This document shows positions 1-9,020 of a stretch of DNA of 64,000 nt, piece after piece; position 1 is the stretch's first letter; each line of letters opens with the position of its first letter. Both the position numbers and the translations under genes were made by a program. Location of the stretch: the NCBI RefSeq assembly GCF_029635795.1, contig NZ_CP114280.1, positions 2,852,001 through 2,916,000 on the forward strand. Direction: 5' to 3'. A model generated the notes under the pieces. That model worked only from the letters and a program-made list of their open reading frames with translations, ran no database searches and was not told the origin of the DNA. This stretch comes from Dickeya lacustris. GTDB lineage: Bacteria > Pseudomonadota > Gammaproteobacteria > Enterobacterales > Enterobacteriaceae.

Positions 1-51
1 TTTATGACCGGCCCGGCAACGCATGTCTATGACGGATTTATTCACCTATGA
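1..51 (+). CDS. dapF: Diaminopimelate epimerase, C-terminal end (partial)
   Basis: Only the last 16 codons and the stop are present. The frame from base 1 reads [16 protein letters not shown] and then TGA at 49-51, which matches the conserved C-terminus of DapF, the lysine and peptidoglycan precursor epimerase. The stop overlaps the next start as ATGA, as in the enterobacterial dapF-DUF484-xerC-yigB operon. The rest of the gene lies upstream of the window. Confidence 0.88.
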   Translation, partial: FMTGPATHVYDGFIHL

Positions 52-749
52 AGAGTCTGGAAGAGCAGGTTGAACGTCACGAACTGACTGACGAGCAGGT
101 GTTAGCGTATTTACATCGGCACCCTGACTTTTTCATTCATCACGCCCGTCAGGTTGACGTATTGCAGGTTCCGCATCCGGTGCGCGGGGCGGTGTCGCTG
201 GTGGAGTGGAAGCTGTCCCGCCAGCGCCAGCGCATTGCCTATCTTGAAGAAGAGATTCGCCTGTTGACGGAGCAGGCGATGCGTAATGAGACACTGTTCA
301 ATCAGTTATTGCAGCTCCAGCTGACGCTCTCAAACGCTGCATCATTGCAGGACTTGCTTGACCAGTTAAACCGCTGGGCTCGTCAGCTTGGGCTGGTGGG
401 TGCCTCTATTCGCCTGTTTGCCGATCGCTGGCGCATTGGCGCGCCGTCAGACTTTACCCATCTGGCGTTGAACCGCACGTTGTTTGAGCCGCTACGTATC
501 CACCGCCTGGGCAATCGCGCCCACTATCTGGGTACGCTCAATGGCCCGGAGTTATTGTTCCTCATGCCGCAGGCGCGTCATGTCGGGTCAGTCGCGCTGT
601 CGCTGCTCGGTAAACAAGGCGATTTGGGCGTGTTGATTTTTAGCAGTCGCGATAGCCATCATTATCAGGAAGGGATGGGCACGGATTTGCTCGCGCATCT
701 GGCCGCGTTATTGCCACTGCTGCTGGAACGGTGGCTGGAGCGCCTATGA
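48..749 (+). CDS. DUF484 family protein
   Basis: A 233-residue protein of the DUF484 family, whose members lie between dapF and xerC in many gammaproteobacteria. The N-terminal 60 residues hold the family signature, with [17 protein letters not shown] near residue 15. A helical segment follows around residues 60-105, and the remainder looks like a GAF-type fold. No signal peptide or membrane segment is visible. Both ends overlap neighbours by four bases (ATGA), so it is translationally coupled to dapF and xerC. Its biochemical role is not established. Confidence 0.9.
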   Translation: MKSLEEQVERHELTDEQVLAYLHRHPDFFIHHARQVDVLQVPHPVRGAVSLVEWKLSRQRQRIAYLEEEIRLLTEQAMRNETLFNQLLQLQLTLSNAASLQDLLDQLNRWARQLGLVGASIRLFADRWRIGAPSDFTHLALNRTLFEPLRIHRLGNRAHYLGTLNGPELLFLMPQARHVGSVALSLLGKQGDLGVLIFSSRDSHHYQEGMGTDLLAHLAALLPLLLERWLERL

Positions 750-1654
750 ATTGTGACGACGCCCTGATAACGCCGGTCGAGGCCTTTCTGCGCTATCTGC
801 GGGTTGAGCGGCAACTGAGCCCACTGACCCAACGTAGCTACGCTCACCAGTTGCACACCCTCATCACGATGCTGACTGCTTCTGGTGTCGCGGACTGGAC
901 GGCGTTGGATGCCGCCGGGGTGCGCTCGCTGGTGGCGCGTAGTAAGCGCGACGGGCTAAATGCCGCCAGCCTTGCCCAGCGGCTGTCAGCGTTGCGCAGC
1001 TTCCTTGACTGGCTGGTGGGGCGTGGCGAGCTTCCGGCGAATCCGGCAAGAGGGGTGCCTGCTCCCAAAGCAGGTCGCCACTTGCCTAAAAACATGGATG
1101 TGGATGAAATGAGCCGCCTGCTGGAGATAGAAAATCACGACCCGCTGGCGGTGCGCGATCGCGCCATGCTGGAGGTGATGTATGGCGCGGGCCTGCGTTT
1201 AGCGGAATTGGTTGGGCTTGATTGCGGCCACGTTAATCTCGACAGCGGCGAAGTCTGGGTGATGGGTAAAGGCAGCAAAGAGCGCCGTTTGCCGATAGGG
1301 AAGACAGCCGTGGCCTGGTTACGCCAGTGGCTGGCTATCCGTGATATCTATGCGCCGGATGACGATGCGGTGTTTGTTTCAAGCCTTGGCCGACGGATTT
1401 CGATGCGCAATGTGCAAAAACGTTTTGCCGAATGGGGCGTGAAGCAGGGGCTGAACAGCCATGTGCACCCGCATAAATTACGCCACTCGTTCGCCACCCA
1501 TCTGCTGGAGTCCAGCGGCGATTTGCGCGCTGTACAGGAGTTGTTAGGCCATGCGAATCTGACGACCACCCAGATTTATACCCATCTGGATTTTCAACAT
1601 CTGGCATCGGTGTACGATGCAGCCCACCCCCGCGCCAAACGAGGTAAACCCTGA
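746..1654 (+). CDS. xerC: Site-specific tyrosine recombinase XerC
   Basis: XerC works with XerD to resolve chromosome dimers at dif during division. The 302-residue product has the N-terminal SAM-like DNA-binding domain (about residues 10-95) and the tyrosine recombinase domain. Catalytic residues are visible: Arg in GAGLRLAEL (about 151), Lys in [10 protein letters not shown] (about 175), HKLRHSF (His 243, Arg 246), His in LLGHANL (about 269) and Tyr in QIYTHLDF (about 278). The ATG at 746 is chosen because it overlaps the upstream stop as ATGA; a GTG at 731 would add only five residues. It is followed by yigB with a one-base stop/start overlap. Confidence 0.96.
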   Translation: MNCDDALITPVEAFLRYLRVERQLSPLTQRSYAHQLHTLITMLTASGVADWTALDAAGVRSLVARSKRDGLNAASLAQRLSALRSFLDWLVGRGELPANPARGVPAPKAGRHLPKNMDVDEMSRLLEIENHDPLAVRDRAMLEVMYGAGLRLAELVGLDCGHVNLDSGEVWVMGKGSKERRLPIGKTAVAWLRQWLAIRDIYAPDDDAVFVSSLGRRISMRNVQKRFAEWGVKQGLNSHVHPHKLRHSFATHLLESSGDLRAVQELLGHANLTTTQIYTHLDFQHLASVYDAAHPRAKRGKP

Positions 1655-2370
1655 TGTATTTTTATCGCCCGCTTGGCCAAATTGAGGCCATCACCTTCGA
1701 TTTGGACGACACCTTGTATGATAACGCAGAGGTGATTCGGCGCACCGAGGTGGAATCGTTGCAGTTTTTGCAGCGTTATCACCCCGGTTTGCAGGCGTTG
1801 ACCAGCGAAAAGTTACGTCAGCTACGCCAGCAGTTATTGGCGCAAGACCCAGAGATTTATCACGATGTGACACGCTGGCGTTGGCAGAGCGTGCAACTGG
1901 CGATGCGTGAAGCGGGCCTGTCGGAGCAGGAGGCGAAAGAGGGCGCGGATGCGGCGATGGCGGAGTTCGCCCGTTGGCGCAGCCGCATTGCGGTGCCGGA
2001 GCAAACGCATGAGACGCTGCGCGCGCTGGCGCAGCTCTGGCCGCTGGTGGCTATCACCAACGGCAATGCCGACCCGCATGCCTGCGGTCTCGGTGAGTAT
2101 TTCCACTTCATCTTGCGCGCTGGGCCGGATGGCCGCGCGAAGCCTTATCATGATATGTACCATCTGGCGGCTGAACGTCTGAATAAGCCGCTGCGCCACT
2201 TGCTGCATGTGGGCGACGATCTGACCACCGATGTGGCGGGTTCGTTGCGTTGTGGTATGCAAGCCTGTTGGATAAACACCCAGGGCGGCAACCTGATGCA
2301 CCAACCCGATGCCCGCTTGTTGCCGCATGTCGAGATTTTCAGTTTGGCATCCCTGACCACGTTGCTATAA
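1654..2370 (+). CDS. yigB: HAD-family phosphatase YigB
   Basis: A HAD-superfamily hydrolase of 238 residues, the usual YigB length. E. coli YigB is one of the phosphatases that dephosphorylate the riboflavin intermediate 5-amino-6-(5-phospho-D-ribitylamino)uracil. Motif I is [10 protein letters not shown] (about residues 15-24), motif II is the Thr in ITNGNADP (about 130), and motifs III/IV are the Lys in GRAKPYHD and the acidic pair in [10 protein letters not shown]. The start overlaps the xerC stop (TGATG), marking it as the last gene of the dapF operon. Its 3' end is followed within 15 bases by the LexA box of uvrD. Confidence 0.93.
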   Translation: MYFYRPLGQIEAITFDLDDTLYDNAEVIRRTEVESLQFLQRYHPGLQALTSEKLRQLRQQLLAQDPEIYHDVTRWRWQSVQLAMREAGLSEQEAKEGADAAMAEFARWRSRIAVPEQTHETLRALAQLWPLVAITNGNADPHACGLGEYFHFILRAGPDGRAKPYHDMYHLAAERLNKPLRHLLHVGDDLTTDVAGSLRCGMQACWINTQGGNLMHQPDARLLPHVEIFSLASLTTLL

Positions 2371-2384
2371 TCCAGCGACTTTTA

Positions 2385-2400
2385 CTGTATACAAAACCAG
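2385..2400 (+). promoter_or_regulatory. LexA (SOS) box of uvrD
   Basis: The 16-mer ctgtatacaaaaccag matches the LexA pattern CTG-N10-CAG apart from one position in the right arm (ccag for acag), and resembles the known SOS box of E. coli uvrD. It lies 56 bases before the uvrD ATG, so DNA-damage induction is expected. Confidence 0.75.
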
Positions 2401-2455
2401 TGGGATGGGTCTCCGCTCCGGGGCCGGGTTCCCTGTTGACGGAAAACCAACGGCT

Positions 2456-4618
2456 ATGGACGTATCTGACCTGCTTGACAGCCTGAACGATAAACAGCGC
2501 GATGCCGTAGCGGCAGCGCGCAGCAATATGCTGGTACTGGCGGGGGCTGGCAGTGGCAAAACCCGCGTGCTGGTACACCGTATTGCCTGGTTGCTGACGG
2601 TAGAGAACTGCTCGCCGTACTCCATTATGGCGGTGACATTTACCAATAAAGCCGCCGCTGAGATGCGCCACCGTATCGACCAGCTGATTGGCACCAGTCA
2701 GGGTGGCATGTGGATTGGGACGTTTCACGGCCTGGCGCATCGCCTGCTGCGCGCGCACCATCTGGATGCCGGGTTGCCGCAGGACTTTCAAATCCTCGAC
2801 AGTGAAGATCAGCTCCGGCTGTTGAAGCGGCTTATCAAGGCATTGAACCTTGACGAGAAACAGTGGCCGCCCCGGCAGGCGATGTGGTACATCAACGGCA
2901 AAAAGGACGAAGGGCTGCGGCCTGCCAGCATTGAAAGTTATGGCAATCCGGTCGAGCAGACCTGGCTGCGCATCTATCAGGCCTATCAGGAAGCCTGTGA
3001 TCGCGCCGGGCTGGTTGATTTTGCCGAGTTGCTGCTGCGCGCTCATGAGCTGTGGCTCAATAAGCCGCACATCCTGCAACACTACCGCGACCGCTTTCAC
3101 AACATTTTGGTGGATGAATTTCAGGACACCAACCGCATTCAGTATGCCTGGGTGCGCCTGCTGGCTGGCGACAGTGCGCGTGTGATGATTGTGGGCGACG
3201 ATGATCAGTCGATTTACGGCTGGCGCGGGGCGCAGGTAGAAAACATCCAGCATTTTCTGCGCGATTTCTCGCAGGTCACGACCATTCGGCTGGAGCAAAA
3301 CTACCGCTCGACGGCCACTATCCTCAACGCCGCCAACGCGCTGATTGCCCATAACGGCGACCGATTGGGCAAAAACCTGTGGACTGACGGCATCGACGGC
3401 GAGCCTATCTCGCTTTATTGCGCGTTTAACGAGCTCGACGAAGCGCGCTTCGTGGTGAACCGGATTAAAGTCTGGCAGGAAACCGGCGGTGCGCTCAGTG
3501 AATGCGCCATTCTTTATCGCAGCAACGCCCAGTCGCGTGTGCTGGAAGAGGCGTTACTGCAACAAAGCCTGCCGTACCGAATTTATGGCGGTATGCGCTT
3601 TTTCGAACGCCAGGAAATCAAGGACGCGCTGTCTTATCTGCGTTTGATGGCGAACCGTAACGATGATGCTGCGTTCGAGCGGGTGGTGAATACCCCGACG
3701 CGCGGCATTGGCGATCGCACGCTTGATGTGGTGCGCCAGACGGCGCGCGATCGTCAGTTGACGCTGTGGCAGGCCACTCGCGCCTTGCTACAGGAAAAAG
3801 CGCTGGCCGGGCGCGCGGCGGCGGCGTTGCAACGTTTTCTGGAACTGGTGGAGGCACTCGCCAGCGATACGGCGGAACTGCCGCTGCATGTGCAAACTGA
3901 CCGGGTGATCCGTGATTCCGGTTTGTGGAGCATGTACGAGCAGGAGAAGGGCGAAAAAGGCCAGACGCGGGTGGAAAACCTGGAAGAACTGGTGACGGCG
4001 ACCCGTCAGTTCAGCTATCAGGATGACGATCAGGATTTACTGCCGCTACAGGCGTTTTTATCCCACGCGGCGCTTGAGGCGGGCGAAGGCCAGGCCGATG
4101 CCTATCAGGATGCGGTGCAACTGATGACGCTGCACTCAGCCAAAGGGCTGGAATTCCCGCAGGTCTTTATCGTCGGGATGGAAGAGGGCATGTTCCCAAG
4201 CCAGATGTCGCTGGATGAAGGCGGCCGTCTGGAGGAGGAGCGCCGTCTGGCGTATGTCGGCGTGACGCGGGCGATGCAGAAACTGACGTTGACGTATGCC
4301 GAGAGTCGCCGCCTCTACGGTAAGGAAACCTATCATCGTCCGTCGCGGTTTGTCGGCGAACTGCCGGTCGAGTGCGTTGAAGAAGTGCGCTTGCGCGCCA
4401 GCGTGTCGCGCCCGGTCAATCATCAGCGCCTGGGCACGCCGGTCAGCCAGAGCGACAGCGGCTATAAACTGGGGCAGCGGGTGCGTCATGCCAAGTTTGG
4501 CGAGGGCACTATTGTTAACGTTGAAGGCAGTGGTGAGCATTGCCGCATTCAGGTGGCTTTCGCAGGGCAGGGCATCAAATGGCTGGTGGCGGCCTATGCG
4601 CGTCTGGAGGCGCTCTAA
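2456..4618 (+). CDS. uvrD: DNA helicase II UvrD
   Basis: A superfamily 1A 3'-5' DNA helicase acting in nucleotide-excision and mismatch repair. The ATG at 2456 gives 720 residues, exactly the E. coli length; a reading frame open further upstream would start on weaker codons inside the SOS promoter. Walker A GAGSGKT lies near residue 30, motif II DEFQDTN near 220, and GDDDQSIYGWRGA and QNYRST follow as motifs III and IV. The C-terminal RNA-polymerase-contacting domain (KLGQRVRHAKFGEGTI) is complete. It stands as a single SOS-controlled unit. Confidence 0.97.
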   Translation: MDVSDLLDSLNDKQRDAVAAARSNMLVLAGAGSGKTRVLVHRIAWLLTVENCSPYSIMAVTFTNKAAAEMRHRIDQLIGTSQGGMWIGTFHGLAHRLLRAHHLDAGLPQDFQILDSEDQLRLLKRLIKALNLDEKQWPPRQAMWYINGKKDEGLRPASIESYGNPVEQTWLRIYQAYQEACDRAGLVDFAELLLRAHELWLNKPHILQHYRDRFHNILVDEFQDTNRIQYAWVRLLAGDSARVMIVGDDDQSIYGWRGAQVENIQHFLRDFSQVTTIRLEQNYRSTATILNAANALIAHNGDRLGKNLWTDGIDGEPISLYCAFNELDEARFVVNRIKVWQETGGALSECAILYRSNAQSRVLEEALLQQSLPYRIYGGMRFFERQEIKDALSYLRLMANRNDDAAFERVVNTPTRGIGDRTLDVVRQTARDRQLTLWQATRALLQEKALAGRAAAALQRFLELVEALASDTAELPLHVQTDRVIRDSGLWSMYEQEKGEKGQTRVENLEELVTATRQFSYQDDDQDLLPLQAFLSHAALEAGEGQADAYQDAVQLMTLHSAKGLEFPQVFIVGMEEGMFPSQMSLDEGGRLEEERRLAYVGVTRAMQKLTLTYAESRRLYGKETYHRPSRFVGELPVECVEEVRLRASVSRPVNHQRLGTPVSQSDSGYKLGQRVRHAKFGEGTIVNVEGSGEHCRIQVAFAGQGIKWLVAAYARLEAL

Positions 4619-4703
4619 CCCTCTGAACTGCTGCGCCTGACGCCGCGTTGCCACTGTTTACCCACTGTAACGGCTGGACACAGACTAATCATCTGTTTGT
4701 CTG

Positions 4704-4733
4704 TTGACAGCCTTTTTCATCTCGGCGTAACAT
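4704..4733 (+). promoter_or_regulatory. Probable sigma-70 promoter of the corA leader
   Basis: TTGACA at 4704-4709 and TAACAT at 4728-4733 are separated by 18 bases. The expected start would be near 4740, giving a leader of about 250 bases before corA that carries the small ORF at 4766. No other good promoter is visible closer to corA. Confidence 0.6.
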
Positions 4734-4765
4734 GCGCCCATCATTATTCCCGGAGGACCCACGCC

Positions 4766-4822
4766 TTGGACACACCCAGTCGATACTGGCTCACTAACCT
4801 ACTGATTAGGTTCCACTTCTAA
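4766..4822 (+). CDS. corL: Putative corA leader peptide (CorL-like)
   Basis: A TTG-started 18-codon ORF reads MDTPSRYWLTNLLIRFHF and stops at 4820-4822. It has a strong ribosome site (ggagg at 4752-4756) nine bases before the start codon. In Salmonella the corA leader holds a short translated ORF, corL, whose translation prevents Rho-dependent termination before corA; position and size agree with that role. The stop codon overlaps the first bases of a perfect stem-loop, so ribosome progress could affect folding. The name rests on position and logic, not on a database match. Confidence 0.65.
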   Translation: MDTPSRYWLTNLLIRFHF

Positions 4823-4850
4823 GGCTATCTTCCCTCGTGCTGATAGCCTT
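4821..4850 (+). promoter_or_regulatory. Stem-loop in the corA leader
   Basis: Arms aaggctatc (4821-4829) and gatagcctt (4842-4850) pair perfectly over nine bases with a 12-base loop. No T-run follows, so it is not an intrinsic terminator. It starts at the corL stop codon, consistent with a translation-sensitive Mg leader. Confidence 0.6.
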
Positions 4851-4989
4851 AGTGGTTGTCAGCGATATCATGTTGTCGCATCGAGTCAGCACCGTCTCAC
4901 GGCCTGAAACCTGATGGTGACTCTTCATCCTGTTTCTGTGTTTCAATCGCGTCTGGTCCCTCTTTAGTTACATATTGGGAGCATGGCCT

Positions 4990-5940
4990 ATGCTGAGTGC
5001 ATTCAAACTCGATAACTGCCGTCTAACTCGTCTGGAGCTGGATGACGATGATGACCTGACCACCTCGTTATGGGTGGATCTGGTGGAACCGGAAACCGAA
5101 GAGCGAGAGCGGGTGCAGCAGCAACTCGGCCAAAGCCTGGCAACACGGCCTGAGCTGGAAGATATCGAGGCCTCGGCCCGTTTTTTTGAAGATGAAGACG
5201 GCTTGCATATCCACTCCTTTTTCTTTTACGAAGACGCCGATGACCACGCCGGTAACTCAACGGTCGCGTTCACTATTCGTGATGGCCGCCTGTATACCCT
5301 GCGTGAGCGTGAGTTGCCCGCGTTTCGCCTCTACCGGATGCGCGCCCGCTTGCAAACGCTGGTAGACGGCAATGCCTATGAACTGTTGTTGGATCTGTTT
5401 GAGACCAAAATCGAGCAGTTGGCTGACGAAATTGAAAATATCTACAGCGATTTAGAGGCGTTGAGCCGCGTCATCATGGATGGCCGTCAGGGTGATGAAT
5501 ATGACGATGCGCTCTCCACGCTGGCAGAGCTTGAGGATATCGGCTGGAAGGTGCGCTTGTGCTTGATGGATACCCAGCGTGCGCTCAACTTTCTGGTGCG
5601 CCGCGCCCGGTTGCCGAGCGGCCAGCTTGAGCAGGCGCGTGAAATCTTACGCGATATCGAGTCCCTGCTGCCGCACAACGAATCGCTGTTCCAGAAAGTG
5701 AACTTTTTGATGCAGGCGGCGATGGGCTTTATCAATATCGAACAGAACCGCATCATCAAAATTTTCTCGGTGGTGTCCGTGGTGTTCCTGCCGCCGACGC
5801 TGGTGGCCTCCAGCTACGGGATGAACTTTGAGTTTATGCCAGAGCTGAAATGGGCGTATGGCTACCCGGGGGCGATGTTGCTGATGCTGCTGGCTGGTCT
5901 GGCTCCTTATCTCTACTTTAAACGCCGCAACTGGCTGTAA
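4990..5940 (+). CDS. corA: Magnesium/cobalt transporter CorA
   Basis: CorA is the constitutive homopentameric inner-membrane Mg2+ channel, also passing Co2+ and Ni2+. The ATG at 4990 (MLSAFKLD) gives 316 residues, as in E. coli; a TTG at 4975 would add five residues with no support. A large acidic cytoplasmic funnel (about residues 1-250) precedes two C-terminal membrane helices. The pore signature GMN is seen in [13 protein letters not shown] (about residues 275-287), and the basic tail KRRNWL is intact. Expression is probably set by the 250-base leader upstream. Confidence 0.97.
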   Translation: MLSAFKLDNCRLTRLELDDDDDLTTSLWVDLVEPETEERERVQQQLGQSLATRPELEDIEASARFFEDEDGLHIHSFFFYEDADDHAGNSTVAFTIRDGRLYTLRERELPAFRLYRMRARLQTLVDGNAYELLLDLFETKIEQLADEIENIYSDLEALSRVIMDGRQGDEYDDALSTLAELEDIGWKVRLCLMDTQRALNFLVRRARLPSGQLEQAREILRDIESLLPHNESLFQKVNFLMQAAMGFINIEQNRIIKIFSVVSVVFLPPTLVASSYGMNFEFMPELKWAYGYPGAMLLMLLAGLAPYLYFKRRNWL

Positions 5941-6164
5941 TGCTCGCGTCGTCAACCCTATCGTTCAGGCAGCCTGTGGTCGTCGAGACTGACGGGCCTG
6001 CCGTCTGACGCTCTGTCGTCTCTTGATACTTGATAACCGGTATTTTTTGATAACGAACAGCTTTGGCACAGATAGATGCCTGTTCGTGGAGTTTCCGCGC
6101 TAAAATCGCTGTTCTGTCTTTCTGCTGTGACCGGGTGTCAGTCATGGAGAGGTTTACTGGCGCG

Positions 6165-7268
6165 ATGCCACCTTGCGAATCCAAATCATCCCTATCAAAA
6201 CTAGCCCTATCAAAATCAGCCCTATCAAAAATAAAGCAATGGGGCATCTTGCTGGCTGTCTCGTTACTGCTTGGTTGGGTGTTGCAGCACTACCATGTGC
6301 CTGCCGCGTTGTTACTCGGGCCGATGCTGGTTGGCGTGACGATGGGCTTGAAAGGGGCCACGATCCGCGTACCTCGTCCGCTGTTTTATGCCAGTAACGC
6401 GGTGCTGGGTTGTCTGGTGGCGCAAAGTTTGTCGTTATCGATTTTGACGCCGCTGGTCAACGAGTGGCCGCTGGTGGTGTTTGTCTTGCTCTCGACCCTG
6501 GTGGCCAGCGGGTTATCCGGCTGGCTGTTGATGCGCTATAGCGAGCTGCCCGGTACCACCGGCACCTGGGGCGCTTCGCCGGGGGGCGCGTCCGCTATGG
6601 TGGCGATGGCAGCGGATTTCGGCGCGGATGTGCGGCTGGTGGCGTTTATGCAGTACCTGCGCGTGGTGATGGTAACGGCGGCGGCAGCCGTTGTCGCCCG
6701 CGCCGGTCTTGGCACCGGCGCGCAGGCAGGCAGCGAGCTGGCGTGGTTTCCGGCGCTGGACTGGCATTTTCCGGCCACACTGGTGGTGGCATTTAGCGCC
6801 GCCTGGCTTGGCCGCCGCTTACGTATTCCTTCCGGCCAACTGCTGGGGCCGATGATTATCGGCTCGATGCTGCATTCTAGCGGCACATTAACGCTGCAAA
6901 CCCCCGAATGGTTACTGGCATTGGCGTATGCGCTGATTGGCTGGAGTGTCGGGCTGGCGTTTACCCGCCCGGTGTTTTTGCTGGCGCTGCGCACCTTACC
7001 GAAAATGATGGCCTCGATTGTGGTGCTGATGCTGCTCTGTGGCGGCATGGCATTGATGCTGACTCACCTGTTGTCTGTCGATATTTTGACGGCGTATCTG
7101 GCGACCAGCCCCGGCGGGCTGGATTCGATTGCGATTATTGCCGCAGGCAGCCGGGTGGATATCGCCTTTGTGATTGCGATGCAGACCTTGCGTTTGCTCT
7201 CCACCCTGATTTTTAGCCCAATGCTGTCGCGCTATATTTCACGCCACGCGGTGGTGGCTGCGGCGTAA
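6165..7268 (+). CDS. AbrB family membrane protein
   Basis: A polytopic inner-membrane protein of the AbrB/COG3180 family (old label: putative ammonia monooxygenase). E. coli AbrB was named as a regulator of aidB, but its molecular function is unknown. Duplicated family motifs are visible: PAALLLGPMLVG with GTWGASPGGASAMVAMA in the first half, and PSGQLLGPMIIGSM with TAYLATSPGGLDSIAIIA in the second. The ATG at 6165 is preferred because GGAGAGG lies 12 bases upstream; an ATG at 6144 is possible. The N-terminal tail holds a 15-bp in-frame repeat giving LSK-A units. Its 3' end overlaps rarD tail-to-tail by 30 bases. It occupies the place of yigF-yigG in E. coli. Confidence 0.85.
   Translation: MPPCESKSSLSKLALSKSALSKIKQWGILLAVSLLLGWVLQHYHVPAALLLGPMLVGVTMGLKGATIRVPRPLFYASNAVLGCLVAQSLSLSILTPLVNEWPLVVFVLLSTLVASGLSGWLLMRYSELPGTTGTWGASPGGASAMVAMAADFGADVRLVAFMQYLRVVMVTAAAAVVARAGLGTGAQAGSELAWFPALDWHFPATLVVAFSAAWLGRRLRIPSGQLLGPMIIGSMLHSSGTLTLQTPEWLLALAYALIGWSVGLAFTRPVFLLALRTLPKMMASIVVLMLLCGGMALMLTHLLSVDILTAYLATSPGGLDSIAIIAAGSRVDIAFVIAMQTLRLLSTLIFSPMLSRYISRHAVVAAA
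6190..6230 (+). repeat. Three-unit 15-bp tandem repeat in the abrB-like gene
   Basis: ccctatcaaaa occurs at 6190-6200, 6205-6215 and 6220-6230, an exact 15-base period. It is in frame and encodes successive LSK pentapeptide units at the N-terminus of the predicted protein. Confidence 0.9.
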
Positions 7269-8147
7269 GCGCCGCTGGGTGTAGAGCGCATCCAGCGTGA
7301 AAACCAACAGCCCCAGCCAGATAAAAGCGAAGGTGATCAGGCGGTCTGGCGTGATGGTTTCGCCATACACCAGCACCGCCAGCAAAAAGGTGAGCGTGGG
7401 GGCCAGATACTGAAAGAAACCCAGCGTGGAGAGCCGTAACCTCACGGCCGCCGCCGTGAAGAACAACAGCGGAATGGTGGTGACGATGCCTGAAATCATC
7501 AATAACAGATTGAGTGATATCGGGTTGCTGGCGAGATGGCTGCTGGGCGAGTCCGCCAGCCATAGCAGATAAATCATCGCCGCAGGCAGCAGCCACAGTG
7601 TTTCAAATAACATACCGGTCTGGCCATCGATGGCGATTTTTTTGCGCAGCAGGCCATAAAACCCAAAGCTGAATGCCAGCGTCAGGGCGATGACCGGCAG
7701 CGAGCCGAGCGTCCATAGCTGAACCAGTACGCCACATAGCGCCAGTATCACCGCGAGCCATTGCATCGGGCGGAAACGCTCGCCGAGAAACAGCATGCCC
7801 AACAGAATATTCACCAGCGGGTTGATGAAATAGCCCAGGCTCGATTCAAGCATGTGGTTGTGGTTCACCGCCCAGATGTACACCAGCCAGTTGCAGCCGA
7901 CCAGCGCGGCGGTTAATGCCAGCAATAACAACTGGCGCGGACGGCGGCAGGCTTGCCGCACCGCTGCCCACTTACGGCTCAGACTGAGCAGCAGTACCAT
8001 AAAAACGAATGACCAGAGAATGCGGTGGCTGAGAATTTCGCTGGCCGGTATCTGATGGAGCAGTTTGAAATAGACCGGGGCCATGCCCCAAATCAAATAA
8101 GCGCCGAGCGCGAATAGCATGCCCTGACGTTGTGAAGAAACACGCAT
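7239..8147 (-). CDS. rarD: EamA-family transporter RarD
   Basis: A 302-residue inner-membrane protein of the drug/metabolite transporter superfamily, RarD type, with about ten hydrophobic helices. The family start GMLFALGAYLIWGMAPVYFK and the first-repeat SHRILWSFVFM are visible. E. coli RarD was named for a chloramphenicol-sensitivity effect; its substrate is unknown. The gene lies downstream of yigI on the same strand with a 114-base spacer, so the two may be cotranscribed, and it converges with the abrB-like gene. Gene order (rarD-yigI-pldA-recQ) matches E. coli. Confidence 0.92.
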   Translation of the reverse strand: MRVSSQRQGMLFALGAYLIWGMAPVYFKLLHQIPASEILSHRILWSFVFMVLLLSLSRKWAAVRQACRRPRQLLLLALTAALVGCNWLVYIWAVNHNHMLESSLGYFINPLVNILLGMLFLGERFRPMQWLAVILALCGVLVQLWTLGSLPVIALTLAFSFGFYGLLRKKIAIDGQTGMLFETLWLLPAAMIYLLWLADSPSSHLASNPISLNLLLMISGIVTTIPLLFFTAAAVRLRLSTLGFFQYLAPTLTFLLAVLVYGETITPDRLITFAFIWLGLLVFTLDALYTQRRLRRSHHRVA

Positions 8148-8224
8148 GGAGAGACCTGACCCTGCAAGCTAAAAACCCAGTCTATCGAACGATGTGCATG
8201 CTGTCTTGTTTTCGAGTGGCCGAT

Positions 8225-8273
8225 GATTAGCCACCGAGAGGGTTAGCCAACGATGAGGGGGTTAGCCAACGAT
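8225..8273 (-). repeat. Duplicated 3' end of yigI
   Basis: gggttagccaacgat occurs at 8240-8254 and 8259-8273 (19-base period), with a degenerate third copy (gattagccaccga) from 8225. On the minus strand each copy carries the end of yigI with its TAA, so the stop codon and preceding codons have been copied into the spacer. Confidence 0.8.
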
Positions 8274-8735
8274 ATAGGTCGCCACCGCGCTGGCAAGATG
8301 TGCGTGCTTTTCGTTATGCAGTTCGGCGCGGGCCACGGCGATTTTATTGCCGCTGCGCAGAAGCTGGCTGGTCAGCGTAAAGTGCTCGCCCCGCCCGGGC
8401 CGCAGGTAGTCTACCCGCAGGTCGATGGTGCCCATGCGCGCCAGCCGCTGGTGCAGTTCCGGCTGGGTTAACGAAGGATGGCGCAGCAAGGCGCTGCCGA
8501 CGCACACCAGCCCGGCGGCCACATCCAGCCCGGCGGCAATCACGCCGCCGTGTAAAATCTGCTGCAACGCATTGCCAACCAGCTTGCGCTGGTGGTGAAA
8601 ATGCAGTGTGACCGTCTCCGGGGTGAAGGTGTCCAGCACCAGGCCTAGCTCCTGATTAAACGGCATCTGATAAATAAACAGATCGCCGACAAGCTGGCGG
8701 ATGCTGTCTTGAGAAAGCGGGGCGTTGGACATCAT
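8262..8735 (-). CDS. yigI: Hotdog-fold thioesterase YigI
   Basis: A 157-residue hotdog-fold protein of the PaaI/YigI thioesterase family, acting on acyl-CoA; E. coli YigI is a medium/long-chain acyl-CoA thioesterase. The family centre is visible as [15 protein letters not shown] (about residues 60-75; the usual HGG motif), followed by [17 protein letters not shown] (about 105-120). No signal peptide is seen. The C-terminus ends VATYIVG and its stop codon lies inside a short tandem duplication. It precedes rarD on the same strand. Confidence 0.88.
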   Translation of the reverse strand: MMSNAPLSQDSIRQLVGDLFIYQMPFNQELGLVLDTFTPETVTLHFHHQRKLVGNALQQILHGGVIAAGLDVAAGLVCVGSALLRHPSLTQPELHQRLARMGTIDLRVDYLRPGRGEHFTLTSQLLRSGNKIAVARAELHNEKHAHLASAVATYIVG

Positions 8736-9020
8736 GACGATCCTGTTGTTTGTTTTTGTTTATGTGCAAGTTAATAAATTGTTATTTTAGCCGCCGCTGT
8801 GGTTTCCCGCCATGTCATCACAATGCGCCGGGCGCGCTTTGTGGCATGAACAACGTTGTGGCGATAAACGCCGCTGTACCTGTTGCATGAGCTGTGTACA
8901 CTATGCAGCCTGATGAGCCTCGTGCCAGTGATGACCAGGACTGGGCCTCGACTACGGCTGAAGCAACCCTCGCGGCGTGTTATCTGCCTTATGCCTGTCT
9001 ATTGAACGTGGGAAGAGAAC

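Noticed and set aside
2339..3352. A 337-codon minus-strand frame opposite uvrD
   Set aside because: It is a mirror of the high-GC uvrD codons, has no family resemblance, and uvrD is certain on the plus strand.
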